Notes: generated from the sequence alone by a model not told the origin. A stretch of DNA of 64,000 nucleotides from Alicyclobacillus sp. ALC3 (GCF_028751195.1 NZ_CP066784.1:4526001-4590000), one strand, 5' to 3'. Counted from the first letter of the stretch, positions 8,287-17,380 are shown. Made by a program: numbers and translations.

Positions 8287-9397
8287 GTATAACCTCAAGT
8301 AACGTCGCTACTTCTGACAAAATTTCCGAAAAAATTGTACGTTCAGTTGGCGATCCAACGGTGACGCGAATGAAACGGTCGAAAGGCTGCCCATTAGCTT
8401 GCCTTACAAAAACTCCTCGTTTCTTTAACTCCAGTGCCACTCGCTTTGCAACTGCCATGTCCTGAAGGTTGAAGCAGACGAAATTCGTGTAAGACGGTAG
8501 TACAGGCAGGCCCAATTTATTTCCTAGCGTTTCATACTCATGCCGACCTCTTTGTACCTCTTGAATCACCGTCCGCTCGAATGTTGGGTCATTAAGTGAT
8601 GCTAAAGCACCGGCAAGAGCCACTGAATTCACACCATAATGAAGTCTCACTTTGTCAAAAGCATCAACGGTCTCTGAGTTTGTAATGGCGTAGCCTATTC
8701 TGGCCCCGGCAAGACCATAGACTTTTGAAAAAGTTCGCATGCGTATCACACGTCTATCGTGGGTTTGTATGGGAGTTCCCACGTCTCTTGGCGCAAATTC
8801 GATATACGCTTCATCCAAAATCACCAAACAACAATCGGGCACATTGTTCAAGAAGCTCTCAACTTGCGGTTTTGAATAGTGCGTTCCTGACGGATTGTCC
8901 GGATTAGCCAAGTATAGGAGTTTTGCATTTGTTCTCTTTGCTGCATCAACCAGCGCACCCAAATCGTTTCGGAAATCTTCAGTGTATGGGACGAAGTGAA
9001 TTTTCCCTCCATACCCCTTAACATGATAGGCAAATGTCGGATATGTCCCCATCGAAGTCACTGCAACGTCACCAGGGTCCATGAAGGTCCTCACGGTCAA
9101 GCCCAAGAGATCATCTATCCCGCTCCCGATTAAAATTTCCTTCACAGTAACTCCATGTCTCTTTGCCAGAGCTTGCCGTAAATCGTAAGCCTCCGGATCA
9201 CAGTACCAATAAAGCGTCTCTAACGCCTCGTTCATTGCTTTGAATGCTTTTGGTGATATTCCGAAAGAGCTTTCGTTGGCTCCCAATCGAAGACGAAACG
9301 GCCTGCCCATATCCCGTTCAATCGTGAATGGTGAGACAAAGGGCACTGAAGGTTCTAAACTTCGTATAATTGTCGAATACTGTGGTCCGTTACTCAT
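8279..9397 (-). CDS. hisC: Histidinol-phosphate aminotransferase
   Basis: A 372-residue PLP aminotransferase of the HisC family. Motifs seen: RLGANESSFGISPKAF near the N-terminus, YLANPDNPSGTHYS, ILDEAYIEFAP, and MRTFSKVYGLAGARIGYAI with Lys225 as the likely PLP lysine; the C-terminal IRVTVG substrate-binding arginine is also present. It transfers an amino group to imidazole acetol phosphate in histidine synthesis, though stand-alone HisC-like enzymes can act on other substrates. It overlaps metK by 8 nt, so the two formed one operon. The pair lies in a segment inverted between two IS copies, which separates hisC from whatever promoter it had. Confidence 0.88.
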   Translation of the reverse strand: MSNGPQYSTIIRSLEPSVPFVSPFTIERDMGRPFRLRLGANESSFGISPKAFKAMNEALETLYWYCDPEAYDLRQALAKRHGVTVKEILIGSGIDDLLGLTVRTFMDPGDVAVTSMGTYPTFAYHVKGYGGKIHFVPYTEDFRNDLGALVDAAKRTNAKLLYLANPDNPSGTHYSKPQVESFLNNVPDCCLVILDEAYIEFAPRDVGTPIQTHDRRVIRMRTFSKVYGLAGARIGYAITNSETVDAFDKVRLHYGVNSVALAGALASLNDPTFERTVIQEVQRGRHEYETLGNKLGLPVLPSYTNFVCFNLQDMAVAKRVALELKKRGVFVRQANGQPFDRFIRVTVGSPTERTIFSEILSEVATLLEVIHG

Positions 9398-9498
9398 TAA
9401 ACGGTTTCTCCTACCAAAGTTGCTAGTCCAAATCGTTCAGCTAGGATACGGTCATTTTACCCAGCAACTTTTGGACAGGCAATTACGTCAGCTTTCGG

Positions 9499-9591
9499 TC
9501 ATTTGGCGATGGCCAAAACAGCAGGCTGCCCGCTCACGCGGTACTCGTGAATCCGTCCTTCCCACAAACGACGCAACTCCACTCTGGACAT
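9499..9591 (-). pseudogene. Possible remnant of an IS66-type accessory OrfA
   Basis: A 30-codon frame begins at an ATG with GGGAGA 9 nt upstream and reads MSRVELRRLWEGRIHEYRVSG before a stop. The pattern LWxxRIxEYRxSG resembles the N-terminus of the small OrfA/TnpA protein of IS66-family elements. It is too short to function and is antisense to the IS110 transposase fragment. The resemblance is from memory of the family and could be chance. Confidence 0.28.
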
Positions 9592-9675
9592 GACAAACAC
9601 TCTCCCTTGTTCATGATGGGGAGATTATCTCGCCAGTACCGCCTAAAGGCGAGGTGGGTCTGGTTTGACGCTGAT
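9547..9675 (+). pseudogene. IS110-family transposase fragment, upstream part
   Basis: The frame reads MMGRLSRQYRLKARWVWFDAD just before IS copy 2. When the segment between the IS copies is turned back and one IS is removed, this continues directly into NLRTSASPEYKSIF of the fragment at 6180-6488, with no frame break. The join supports the view that both pieces come from one old IS110-type transposase into which the IS1111-type element inserted. The part further upstream (before about 9600) is not recognisable as transposase. Confidence 0.5.
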
Positions 9676-9941
9676 ATGAACGAGGCCTGTCAAGTACCTC
9701 CAGCCCCCGTTGCGCCACAATCCTTAAGGCTACGAGTTGCTTGATATGGAGTGGCGGCCCTGATAGGCTAAGCTGCCATGCGGACCCTAGTCCGCTTGTC
9801 CGTCATCACATCGGGGCTGCAGAGGCTCCATGTCAAGCAACACCTCAAAGACTCGGCACGAAGGCAAAAACTTCTCGACGGTGAGCAGTCTGATATACGT
9901 GGGTTGGTTACCACAGAGTATCTCTCCGTCTTGAGGAGCTA

Positions 9942-10002
9942 TCACGAACTTACATCGTGCGTTCAGCCAATTCTATTGGCCTAGCACAAGCGTCAAACGT
10001 GA
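9942..10002 (-). ncRNA. Candidate bridge RNA / seekRNA target-binding loop, copy 2
   Basis: Identical to the structure at 7825-7885, read on the minus strand: outer stem TCACG/CGTGA, internal loop with TTTGACGCT on one side and GTAAGTT on the other, stem GTGC/GCAC and apical hairpin. At the metK site the left half matches 8 bases (TTGACGCT) and the right half, ATCTTAT, matches the guide less well than the other site. Confidence 0.68.
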
Positions 10003-10098
10003 ATTCTCCTCTGCGGTTTTACACTTTTGCCTTCGAGCCCAATCTTTAAGCCAAAATCAAATGTTGTATTAAAATGCTAGCTACTTGTCTTTCTTTGT

Positions 10099-11229
10099 TT
10101 AGGCAACCTTGCTACTACTGGTTTTCAGTTCAACACTTGTCGCAATCGCCCAAATGAAGCCGGCAAGTTCTCGAGCAACAGCTGCAATAATTTTTCCGTG
10201 TGGTTTTCCTTTAGCTGCCATACGTGCATATTTCGGGTGAAGTCGGGTTTGTGCTTTCCAAGCGATGCGTTGTACCATCGCATCTTGTCCTTGCTGCCGT
10301 TTCTTGATGTCTCTAGAAATGTTAGGTTTGTGACGATAACTCCATGCTGATTCCACCAATACGCGTCGAACATGACTATTCCCTGTTTTAGTAATCTTGC
10401 CTTGGTGTCTAGTTGCTCCGCTTGAATACTCAGATGGGATTAGTCCTGTATACCCCATAAAGTCACGGGCGGACGCAAAGCGTTTAAACGTACCAACCTC
10501 AACAACGAGAGTTACAGCCGTTATTTCTTTTACACCTCGAAGTGTTTGCAGTGCTTCTATGACCGGTGCATGTGAAGATCTCATGGTCTCAGTATGAATG
10601 GCTCTCTCAAGGCGCTCCAGGCGCTGTTCAATCTCATCCAACGTGTGGAGATATTCTTGGAACACAATTTCCAGAGCGGAATTGTCAAACTTGAGAGTAT
10701 TCAGCCATTTGTGATATATCTTCGTCCACTTTTTCTTTAAATGACCTGGCGCTTTTATTTCGTGACGCAACAGAAATTTGGCTAGATGATGACGCGCCCT
10801 AAGTTGGTCTTCTTTTGTTACTTTTCTTGCCCGCACGAGGTCCCGTAGAGCTTCATCTTCCTCTGTTGGAATGTAAATCGGCGTAAGTTCACCAGCCCTG
10901 AATAATTGAGCTAGTCGAATTGCATCGCGACGATCTGTCTTAATTCGGTCTCCCGCGCGTGTTGGAATTAAAGATGGAGCGACGACGCAACATTCGATTC
11001 CTAACGCAGTAAGGAACCTATATAACCCATAACCAGTTGGCCCAGCTTCGTAGCAGACATTAAGTCGGCATTCCTCTTCACGTAATTTTTTGAAAAGTTT
11101 ACGAATCGACTCTTCGTTGTTGGGAATCTGACCAAAATATCTAGGATTATCCCGCCCTTCATCCGCAATGGCGACTGCGACAAAATCCTTCGAAACGTCT
11201 AAACCAACATACTTTGTGCTATCCTTCAT
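10099..11229 (-). CDS. IS110/IS1111-family DEDD transposase, second copy
   Basis: The 376-residue product is identical to that at 6598-7728, including KYVGLDVSKDFVAVAI, the DEDD-domain segment DRIKTDRRDAIRL and the C-terminal Transposase_20 domain. The start is the ATG with GGAG upstream. Complete identity of the two proteins points to recent duplication or to gene conversion between the inverted copies. The gene is intact, so this element may still move. Confidence 0.92.
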   Translation of the reverse strand: MKDSTKYVGLDVSKDFVAVAIADEGRDNPRYFGQIPNNEESIRKLFKKLREEECRLNVCYEAGPTGYGLYRFLTALGIECCVVAPSLIPTRAGDRIKTDRRDAIRLAQLFRAGELTPIYIPTEEDEALRDLVRARKVTKEDQLRARHHLAKFLLRHEIKAPGHLKKKWTKIYHKWLNTLKFDNSALEIVFQEYLHTLDEIEQRLERLERAIHTETMRSSHAPVIEALQTLRGVKEITAVTLVVEVGTFKRFASARDFMGYTGLIPSEYSSGATRHQGKITKTGNSHVRRVLVESAWSYRHKPNISRDIKKRQQGQDAMVQRIAWKAQTRLHPKYARMAAKGKPHGKIIAAVARELAGFIWAIATSVELKTSSSKVA

Positions 11230-11338
11230 ACTATCGGCTCCTTCACAATGTAGCTCTGATTGGCATTGGTGTTCACAAATACCAGTATTGCCAACTAACC
11301 TACGGAATTGTGACATGGAGCCGAGCCTCGTTCATGAT

Positions 11339-12146
11339 ATCTTATTTAACACTTGACCCCCATGCTCGTGTTTCTTGTGAAGTCGTCGCCGCTGGTGAAC
11401 TTTTTGTTATTACAGGCGAGATTACGACTAGTGTAACTGTGGATATTTCAAAAGTAGTGCGTGACACCTTAAAGGAAATTGGGTACAATAAAATTTCTTA
11501 CCTTGATCCAGACGCATGCTCGATACTTATTTCCGTCAATGAACAATCCCCTGATATTGCAAAAGGTGTGGACAAGGCTCTTGAAATGAAGGACGGATTG
11601 ATAGGAGGCTCACTAAACATTGGAGCGGGAGATCAAGGGATTGTATTTGGATTTGCTTGTAATGAAACTCCCGAATATATGCCACTACCAATCTCATTAG
11701 CTCATAAGTTAGCGCAGAGGTTGGATAAGGTTAGGTTGGATAAGGACATCCCTTATATCGGACCCGATGGAGAAACCCAAGTAACAATTGAGTATGATAA
11801 CGGAGTTCCACTCAGAATAGATACCGTTATTGTATCAATTCAACATATGGTTGATGTCGATCTGAGGGAGTTGAGGGAAGACATTTGGCATCACGTAATT
11901 GTTCCTACATTGCCAGAGAACTTACTGGATGAACGGACTAAATACCTGCTTAATCCAACAGGACGGTTTGTTCTTGGAGGACCAGTAGCAGATAAAGGGT
12001 TGAAAGGACGAAAAATCATTGTTGATACCTACGGGGGGGCTGCACATCACGGCGGAGGCGCATTTTCCGGTAAAGACGCCACAAAAGTAGATCGCTCCGA
12101 GTTGAGTCCGTATAATTGGTGTAAATTCAGTGGACGCACTGGGTGA
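11339..12146 (+). pseudogene. metK: S-adenosylmethionine synthetase, central part
   Basis: The frame leaves IS copy 2 as YLTLDPHARVSCEVVAAGEL and runs through GEITTS, GAGDQGIVFGFACNETPEYMPLPISLAH, and DTYGGAAHHGGGAFSGKDATKVDRS, all conserved MetK segments. After DRS the family pattern stops and the frame ends with unrelated residues, so about 120 C-terminal residues are missing. The N-terminus lies at 8156-8286. Joining the two at the insertion site leaves them 1 nt out of frame with a few extra codons. So this metK has two independent defects besides the IS: loss of the 3' third and a frame problem at the join. Confidence 0.87.
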
Positions 12147-12226
12147 CATAATGTAAAAGGTGCCACCTCGTCCCTCTTTGGTAGAATAAGTGTGTCGAGC
12201 ACAAATCTACTAGGAGGAATGCGAGA

Positions 12227-13814
12227 ATGGCACAGTACAACTTGGGTTTCCTGTTCTTTGGTTTTGGAAAAAATAGTTTTTCGGTTTTAGGAAGAGCAGA
12301 TGTTTTTTTCTTGCCCATCACCGGACTTGCACTTGTTAGCATCATTGTGAAACGGTTTGCTCCAGAGGCAAAAGGGCATGGTGTCCCTGAAGTGATGGCG
12401 GCGATTGCAGAAGAGGGCAGCATCATTCGGCCACGAGTGGTCATTGTGAAAGCCATTGCTTCTGCGCTTTGTATTGGCTCAGGTGGATCGGTAGGACGTG
12501 AAGGACCCATTGTTCAAATTGGCTCTGCGTTCGGTTCTACCTTGGGGCAGCAGTATCTTGGGCTTGCCTGAACGCTATCTGCGTTTAATGGTGGCCTGCG
12601 GCGCTGGCGCTGGAATCGCAGCAACATTTAATGCTCCTATTGGCGGAGTGATGTTCGCCACGGAAGTCATTCTGGGGAGCTTTGCTCTACAAAATTTCAC
12701 AGCCATTGTCATTTCAAGCGTTATCAGCGCCGCCATTGGTCGGATCTATCTCGGAAATCACCCGTCTTTTCCGGTGCCGATTTATCATGTTGGACATTTC
12801 TCAGTTTATTGGATGTACGTTGTTATAGGACTACTCTCCGGCGTTTGGGGATTTGTGTATATCAAGGTTTTGTACCGCATTGAGGATTGGTTTGATGCAA
12901 GAAGATGGCCGTTTTGGGCAAAGGCGCTACTCGGCGGTGGTCTCGTTGGCTTCATCGGTATTTGGTTTCCCCAGGTTTTTGGCGTTGGATATGAATGGGT
13001 CGATCAGGCCCTGTCGAACCACTTGGGCCTCAAGCTGCTGTTAGCTTTGCTCGTTTTGAAACTCCTCGCTACCTCGATCACGATTGCCGCTGGCGGATCT
13101 GGTGGTGTTTTCTCCCCCGGACTGTACCAAGGCTCGATGCTGGGAGGGGCCATCGGTGTTCTTATGTACATCTTGTTCCCCCACAGTGGAATCAGCCCTG
13201 GTGCGATGGCTGCGATGGCGATGGCCGGGGTGTTCGCAGGAAGTGCGCAGGCACCCGTGACATCCATCATGATGCTGTTCGAGATGACCGGCGACTATAA
13301 CATGATACTTCCCCTTATGATCACATCCGTCTTGGCTGCGACGGTGACGAGCATGTTATCCAAAGACACGGCGTACTGCTTAAAACTGGTACGTAGAGGT
13401 CTCGATATTGCTCGATTGAGGCATCCCGATCGTATGAAGGCCATTTCTGTTGGTGAGGCAGTTGCAAAGGAACGACTTACACTCGTGAGTGTCATGACCG
13501 TTGCCGAGGCCTGGGAACGTTTTGCGCAGTCGGCGGAGTGGTTTGCCTTGATCCGTACCGAGCAAGGTGTGCTGCTCGGCTCGGTGGCACGTGCGAAGGT
13601 GCTAGAAGGACTGAATAACCACCGTGGCAAGGATTCAATCTCTGATTTGTTGCCGGAAACCGTACATCGTATTCAAGAGCGAGCGACGTTGGCTGAAGCT
13701 CTTGCGGAAATGAATCGGTACGGAGTGACGTACCTGATAGTCTGTAGAGACGATGTTGCAGTTGGCGTGATCGGCAGCGCTGACATTATCCATGCATACA
13801 AAAACGTGGAGTGA
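12227..13814 (+). pseudogene. ClC-family chloride/proton channel with CBS domains, frameshifted
   Basis: A voltage-gated-chloride-channel family membrane protein. The first frame (12227-12571) holds GHGVPEVM and GSGGSVGREGPIVQIGSAFGSTLGQ; the second continues LPERYLRLMVACGAGAGIAATFNAPIGG, then GSGGVFSPGLYQGSMLG and a C-terminal CBS pair to 13814. The two frames meet at about 12566, where one extra G in CTTGCCTGAA shifts the frame. GGAGG precedes the ATG at 12227. The N-terminus is short: the first helix of the family is missing or diverged. The upstream boundary lies just after the truncated metK, so a deletion junction may have removed it. Either a recent pseudogene or a base error. Confidence 0.82.
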
Positions 13815-14002
13815 CAAACAAGTTGAGAAGGAGCTTAATCAGACTGAGTTAAAAGGCAGTGGTGATTAAAGCGAGCAGACCCAACAGTGGTCCTTGGCGC
13901 ACTTCAAGCGCTCAAGATTTGACCTCTTTGACTGCATAACCTCAGGCATCCTCAAAGCTCGCTTTTGGTGACTGAGGGGTGCTTTGATGTCTTCAATCCT
14001 TT

Positions 14003-14040
14003 CAACAAAAGGCGGTCCTAGTTATACAACTAGGGCCGCC
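14003..14040 (-). terminator. Rho-independent terminator of the TlpA-like gene
   Basis: Stem GGCGGTCCTAGTT / AACTAGGGCCGCC (14011-14040, one G-T pair), followed on the minus strand by TTTTGTT. It lies 16 nt past the stop of the minus-strand gene at 14056. Confidence 0.8.
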
Positions 14041-14055
14041 ACATTTGCCTCAATG

Positions 14056-14826
14056 TCATTTCGATGTCGTACCTGGGATGACGCACCCCTCGGGTCCACA
14101 CACAAGGTTCGCTTGTTTCGCTTCTTCTTCTCGTTCCCGTTGAAGTTGTCCCTTTTGCCATTCAATATCGATGGGGGAGAACTTCTCCGGAAAACGAATG
14201 TACCAGCGTTGTTTGCGAATAAGGAAATTGTCAGTGTTAAGAAGCAACGCTTCATCAAGTTCTTTAAGGGCATCATCAAGCTTACCTTGCTCCTGATAGC
14301 TGAGTGCCAGTCGGAACTTGGTTGCTGCGAGTTCCTTTTGCATTGCTGTGAGTGGACTTGGCGGTTCATAGTAGGTGTCATCCAGGACCACCTGTTCGAC
14401 CTCACCACGAAACAATGCTTCGACCGCCTCGGTATGTTCCGGTTTGGTCACCTGAAACCCCTGCTTAATCAGCCGAATCGTCCCGTGCTCGTCAATGAAA
14501 ATTCCGTTCGGTACAACGGTAAAGCCAAAATGGGCACCGAGCCGGTTTTCCTTGTCCACGACTGTTGGGAACGTAACAGCCTCCACATATGGACGTACGG
14601 CCTCAGCTCCCTGCATATCGACGGCCACGGACAGGATGTTGAAATCCTCGCCTCGATGAGCCTCCAAAAATTGTTGCCAACCTGGCAACTGTTCCCGGCA
14701 ACGTCACCAGGACGCCCACATGAAGATCAGGTGCCGCTTTCCGGCCAGTTCGGAAAGATGGAATTCATGACCGTCAAGCTTCGTCAAGGCAATATCGGGG
14801 AGTCTTTGTCCAAGAAATTGCTGCAT
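14056..14826 (-). CDS. TlpA-like thioredoxin-fold protein with TPR tail; candidate selenoprotein (in-frame TGA at codon 41)
   Basis: From the ATG at 14826, preceded by GAGGTGA, the frame reads MQQFLGQRLPDIAL, then FMWASW, a TGA codon (14706-14704), RCREQLPGWQQF and on without a break to 14056. The thioredoxin fold continues with SVAVDMQGAEAVRPYVEA and VVPNGIFIDEHGTIRL. A TPR-like helical region follows (about residues 145-185), and the C-terminus has CGPEGC. In relatives the TGA position is the first cysteine of a WASWCxC redox motif, so TGA as selenocysteine gives U-R-C. A bacterial SECIS-like hairpin follows immediately. If not selenocysteine, it is a Cys-to-stop mutation. There is no signal peptide. 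Full length would be 256 residues. Confidence 0.72.
14673..14706 (-). promoter_or_regulatory. SECIS-like hairpin just downstream of the in-frame TGA
   Basis: On the minus strand, 14 nt after TGA, GTTGCCA-GGT-TGGCAAC forms a 7-bp stem with a GGT loop (14689-14673). The loop begins 22 nt after TGA, inside the 16-37 nt range known for bacterial SECIS elements, with G at the first loop position. The element resembles the E. coli fdhF SECIS, which also has a GGU loop on a short GC-rich stem. Confidence 0.62.
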
Positions 14827-14948
14827 GGTTGATCACCTCTTTTTCGCCGATGCAACGGTTTTAGTATTGAGTCATCCTTATTCTATATCCGGGCAAGCTG
14901 AAAATCACCTGGAATCACACTCGTGAAGGTGGGCGGCCTGGCGGAATT

Positions 14949-15359
14949 TCATTTGGGATATTCGCAAAGTTCGATAATGGTTCCTGATGTTGAAGCCAGG
15001 TGCATATAGATGAGTCGCCGCCCACGAGCATTTATGCGAAGTGTCTCTTCATAAAAGCGGATACCTTTCGATTTCGCTTCTTCAATGGCACGGTCCAAAT
15101 TATCGACTCGGTATGCAACATGTTGAACGCCAGGCCCCTGTTGTCGCATAAACCTTGCGACTGGCGATTCTCGACTTGTTGGTTCGAGCAGTTCGATATG
15201 CATGCTCCCCAACTGGAGTGCAGCCACATGTACCTCAACGCCCGTCACGTCACTTGTGTAGCGATCAATTAGCTTCCCTCCGAGGACATCCAGATACAAG
15301 GGAAGCGCATCGTCGATGTTACGTACAGCGATGCCCAAATGGTCAAACGTTTTTTCCAT
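14949..15359 (-). CDS. mce: Methylmalonyl-CoA epimerase-like VOC protein
   Basis: A 136-residue glyoxalase/VOC-fold protein. It opens DHLGIAVRNIDDALPLYLDVLGGKL, has the metal ligands His in FDHLG, Glu in MHIELLEP, His in GVQHVAYRV and Glu in TIIELCEYP, and the segment GVEVHVAALQLG, as in methylmalonyl-CoA epimerase. That enzyme interconverts the R and S forms of methylmalonyl-CoA, upstream of the B12-dependent mutase, which fits an organism that makes B12. It is 6 nt downstream of a MaoC-type gene in the same operon. No mutase gene is in the window, so a lactoylglutathione-lyase-like role cannot be excluded. Confidence 0.72.
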   Translation of the reverse strand: MEKTFDHLGIAVRNIDDALPLYLDVLGGKLIDRYTSDVTGVEVHVAALQLGSMHIELLEPTSRESPVARFMRQQGPGVQHVAYRVDNLDRAIEEAKSKGIRFYEETLRINARGRRLIYMHLASTSGTIIELCEYPK

Positions 15360-15365
15360 GGCTGA

Positions 15366-15800
15366 TCACCCCCTGCTCTTCAGGTAGGCTCGTCCTTTTG
15401 TCACAAGAACAGTTTGGTCCTTATGATTCTTGACGACAAACTTTAGCGCAACTAAACCTCTGTTTCCTTTGGATGAGGGCGTTGTCTCAATGACTTCAAC
15501 GTCTGTGTATAGTGTATCTCCCGCTCGTACTGGAGCTGTCCAATGTACAAAGTCCATTCCAGTGCCACCGATGATTTCTGTTCCAAATCGATTCGTACGG
15601 ATCCATTCGCCCCAGATTGAACTCAATGTATGAAATCCGGAGGCGATGATCCCTTTGAACAAACCATTTTCCGCAAATTCAGCATCGATATGTATCGGTT
15701 GCGGGTCATATCGCCGAGCGTATTCCTCGATTTCTTCTGTGGTCAGTTCAACGGGGTTAAGCTGAAAGTGCTGACCAACGGAAAATTCCTCAAAGTACAT
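15366..15800 (-). CDS. MaoC-like (R)-specific enoyl-CoA hydratase family protein
   Basis: A 144-residue hot-dog-fold protein. The hydratase motif YDPQPIHIDAEFA (about residues 30-42) has the catalytic Asp and His, and GIIASGFHTLS follows. Such proteins hydrate trans-2-enoyl-CoA or act on related acyl-CoA compounds. It starts at an ATG preceded by GGGGGT and is followed after 6 nt by the methylmalonyl-CoA epimerase gene. The divergent TetR-type gene begins about 110 bp away and could regulate the pair; that is inference from position only. Confidence 0.78.
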   Translation of the reverse strand: MYFEEFSVGQHFQLNPVELTTEEIEEYARRYDPQPIHIDAEFAENGLFKGIIASGFHTLSSIWGEWIRTNRFGTEIIGGTGMDFVHWTAPVRAGDTLYTDVEVIETTPSSKGNRGLVALKFVVKNHKDQTVLVTKGRAYLKSRG

Positions 15801-15871
15801 TTTTACCCCCTATGGTCGAATAATCTCGTCTCTCGAATGGTCAAGAGGCGAGCACATTCAAATGTTAGCAC

Positions 15872-15900
15872 TTGCTTACGGCGTTGTCGACCCGTATACT
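15872..15900 (+). promoter_or_regulatory. Sigma-A type promoter of the TetR gene
   Basis: TTGCTT and TATACT separated by 17 nt, just upstream of the TetR-type gene. The surrounding stretch AATGTTAGCACTTGCTTACG..GTTGTCGA recurs with changes at 20815-20850. Confidence 0.6.
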
Positions 15901-15912
15901 GTGCCACATGGG

Positions 15913-16492
15913 GTGAACCGACAGGGCACGGAAGACCACTGAAGAGAAAATTGAAAATGCGGCAATCTCTTTGTTTGCGGAGAGTGGGTATAAAGGCACT
16001 TCGACACGAAAGATTGCAAAAGAGGCTGGCGTCAGTGAGCTCACGATTTATCGGTGTTACAAAACGAAGGAGGAATTATTCCGACACGCACTCGCAAAAC
16101 GTATGCCGGACGCTTGGCTGGATGACGTGACGATGGATCACAGTCTGCCATTGAATGAGCAATTGAAAACCCTCTTTCAAAGGTTGCATGAAACACTTGA
16201 CGAGCGCAAGGAGTTAATTCGCATCTTCTACAGGGATGGCACAGATTCGCCGGACATCGTTGCGTTGGCGAGGCAGATCCCTGTGAAAATTTGGGCCCCA
16301 ATTGAACAATGTCTGTGTCAAGCAAAACCAGGCACCCCGCCAGATACGGCGAGACGCCTGGCTCTTCAGATCTTCAGCGCATATTTAGGGGTGTCCTTGC
16401 TTACTGCCACGTTCGGCCAAGACCTGTTGCCATTCTCCATCGACGAATTTCACGACAGCATGGTTCAGACGTACACTCGATCACTTTCGTAA
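15913..16492 (+). pseudogene. TetR/AcrR-family regulator, N-terminally frameshifted
   Basis: The main frame gives TTEEKIENAAISLFAESGYKGTSTRKIAKEAGVSELTIYRCYKTKEELF, a complete TetR helix-turn-helix domain, followed by a ligand-binding domain ending YTRSLS. No good start exists in that frame: a TGA lies just upstream and only TTG at 15971 is available, which would cut off the first helix. A GTG at 15913 starts VNRQGT in another frame, so one base appears to be missing near 15935. With that base the protein would be about 192 residues. The regulator precedes a DMT and an MFS exporter, which it probably controls. Restart from a non-standard codon is an alternative. Confidence 0.68.
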
Positions 16493-16507
16493 GGTGGGGT
16501 ATCGGCA

Positions 16508-17380
16508 ATGAATCCACTGTTATATGGCATCCTCGTGATCACAACCACCGCCCTGATGGGCTCTTCGTTCGCTGTCGGGAAGATTGGCCTGGCCTACGTA
16601 TCTCCGTTGTTGCTGGTTGGGATCCGGTTTACGTTCGCCGGCCTCCTCATGGCACTGTTTGTCATTCGCCGCCGACACCCACGCACACTGGCCGATTGGC
16701 TGCGGATCGCAATCATTGGGGTGTTTCAGAGCGCCGGTGTGATGGGCTGCATCTTCATCAGTCTACGAACCATTACTGCCAGTGAATCGTCCATCTTAAC
16801 GTTCGTGAATCCCTTGTTGGTGGTCGTGCTTGGCACGCTATTTGCGGGAGCCAGATATCGGGCAGTACAGTGGGAGGGCGTGATTCTGGGGTTTATCGGG
16901 GTGTTTATCACACTGGGCTTCCACTTGCATCTGCACTTTGGCACCTGGCTTGGCCTTTTGGGTGCGATGTCGTGGGCGATTGCCACGCTTCTCATCAAAC
17001 AATGGGGCAGCCGGATAGATACGTGGGTGCTGACGGCGTACCAAATGTTGTTCGGCGGGGTGTTGTTGTTTATCGGAAGCTTTACCATTGAGCGACCGCA
17101 CTTGGTGCTCAATACCACATCGGTCTCAATTCTCATCTGGCTTGCCATCATGGCGTCCATCGTGCAGTTTGCCATCTGGTTTTATTTATTGCATCACGGC
17201 GATCCGGGAAAGACCAGTGCGTTTTTGTTCCTGGCCCCCTTTTTTGGCGTACTGTCAGGATGGCTGATTCTTGGGGAGCCCGTCAGGTGGCCTGTACTAG
17301 TCGGTGGCGTCCTAATTTTCGCCGGCATTTTCCTGGTCAATTGGCCTGAACCGAAGAGTAAGGAGGTGCAGGCGGAATGA
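16508..17380 (+). CDS. EamA/DMT-family transporter
   Basis: A 290-residue membrane protein with about ten hydrophobic segments in two EamA repeats. The first has GSSFAVGKIGLAYVSPLLLVGIRFTFAGLLMALF and ASESSILTFVNPLLVVVLGTLF; the second has LLGAMSWAIATLLIKQWG, GKTSAFLFLAPFFGVLSGWLILGEPV and GGVLIFAGIFLVNW. Proteins of this family export metabolites, amino acids or drugs; the substrate cannot be told. It starts 16 nt after the TetR gene and overlaps the next MFS gene by 4 nt (ATGA), so the three form one operon. Confidence 0.85.
   Translation: MNPLLYGILVITTTALMGSSFAVGKIGLAYVSPLLLVGIRFTFAGLLMALFVIRRRHPRTLADWLRIAIIGVFQSAGVMGCIFISLRTITASESSILTFVNPLLVVVLGTLFAGARYRAVQWEGVILGFIGVFITLGFHLHLHFGTWLGLLGAMSWAIATLLIKQWGSRIDTWVLTAYQMLFGGVLLFIGSFTIERPHLVLNTTSVSILIWLAIMASIVQFAIWFYLLHHGDPGKTSAFLFLAPFFGVLSGWLILGEPVRWPVLVGGVLIFAGIFLVNWPEPKSKEVQAE

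Larger units (their letters stand above)
9676..11338 (-). mobile_element. IS1111-type insertion sequence (IS110 family), copy 2, inverted
   Basis: A 1663-bp inverted copy of the element at 6489-8151; transposase, noncoding end and terminal repeats look the same base for base where I compared them. Its outer (right) flank is the middle of metK and its inner (left) flank is the old IS110 transposase. The two copies are therefore inverted repeats of about 1.66 kb around a 1.5-kb segment carrying hisC, a substrate for inversion by homologous recombination. Before inversion this copy sat inside metK, at TTGACGCTGATATCTTATTT. Confidence 0.88.

Noticed and set aside
12227..13814. Programmed frameshifting in the ClC gene
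   Set aside because: No slippery sequence at the site; a single extra G explains it, and neighbouring genes have similar lesions.
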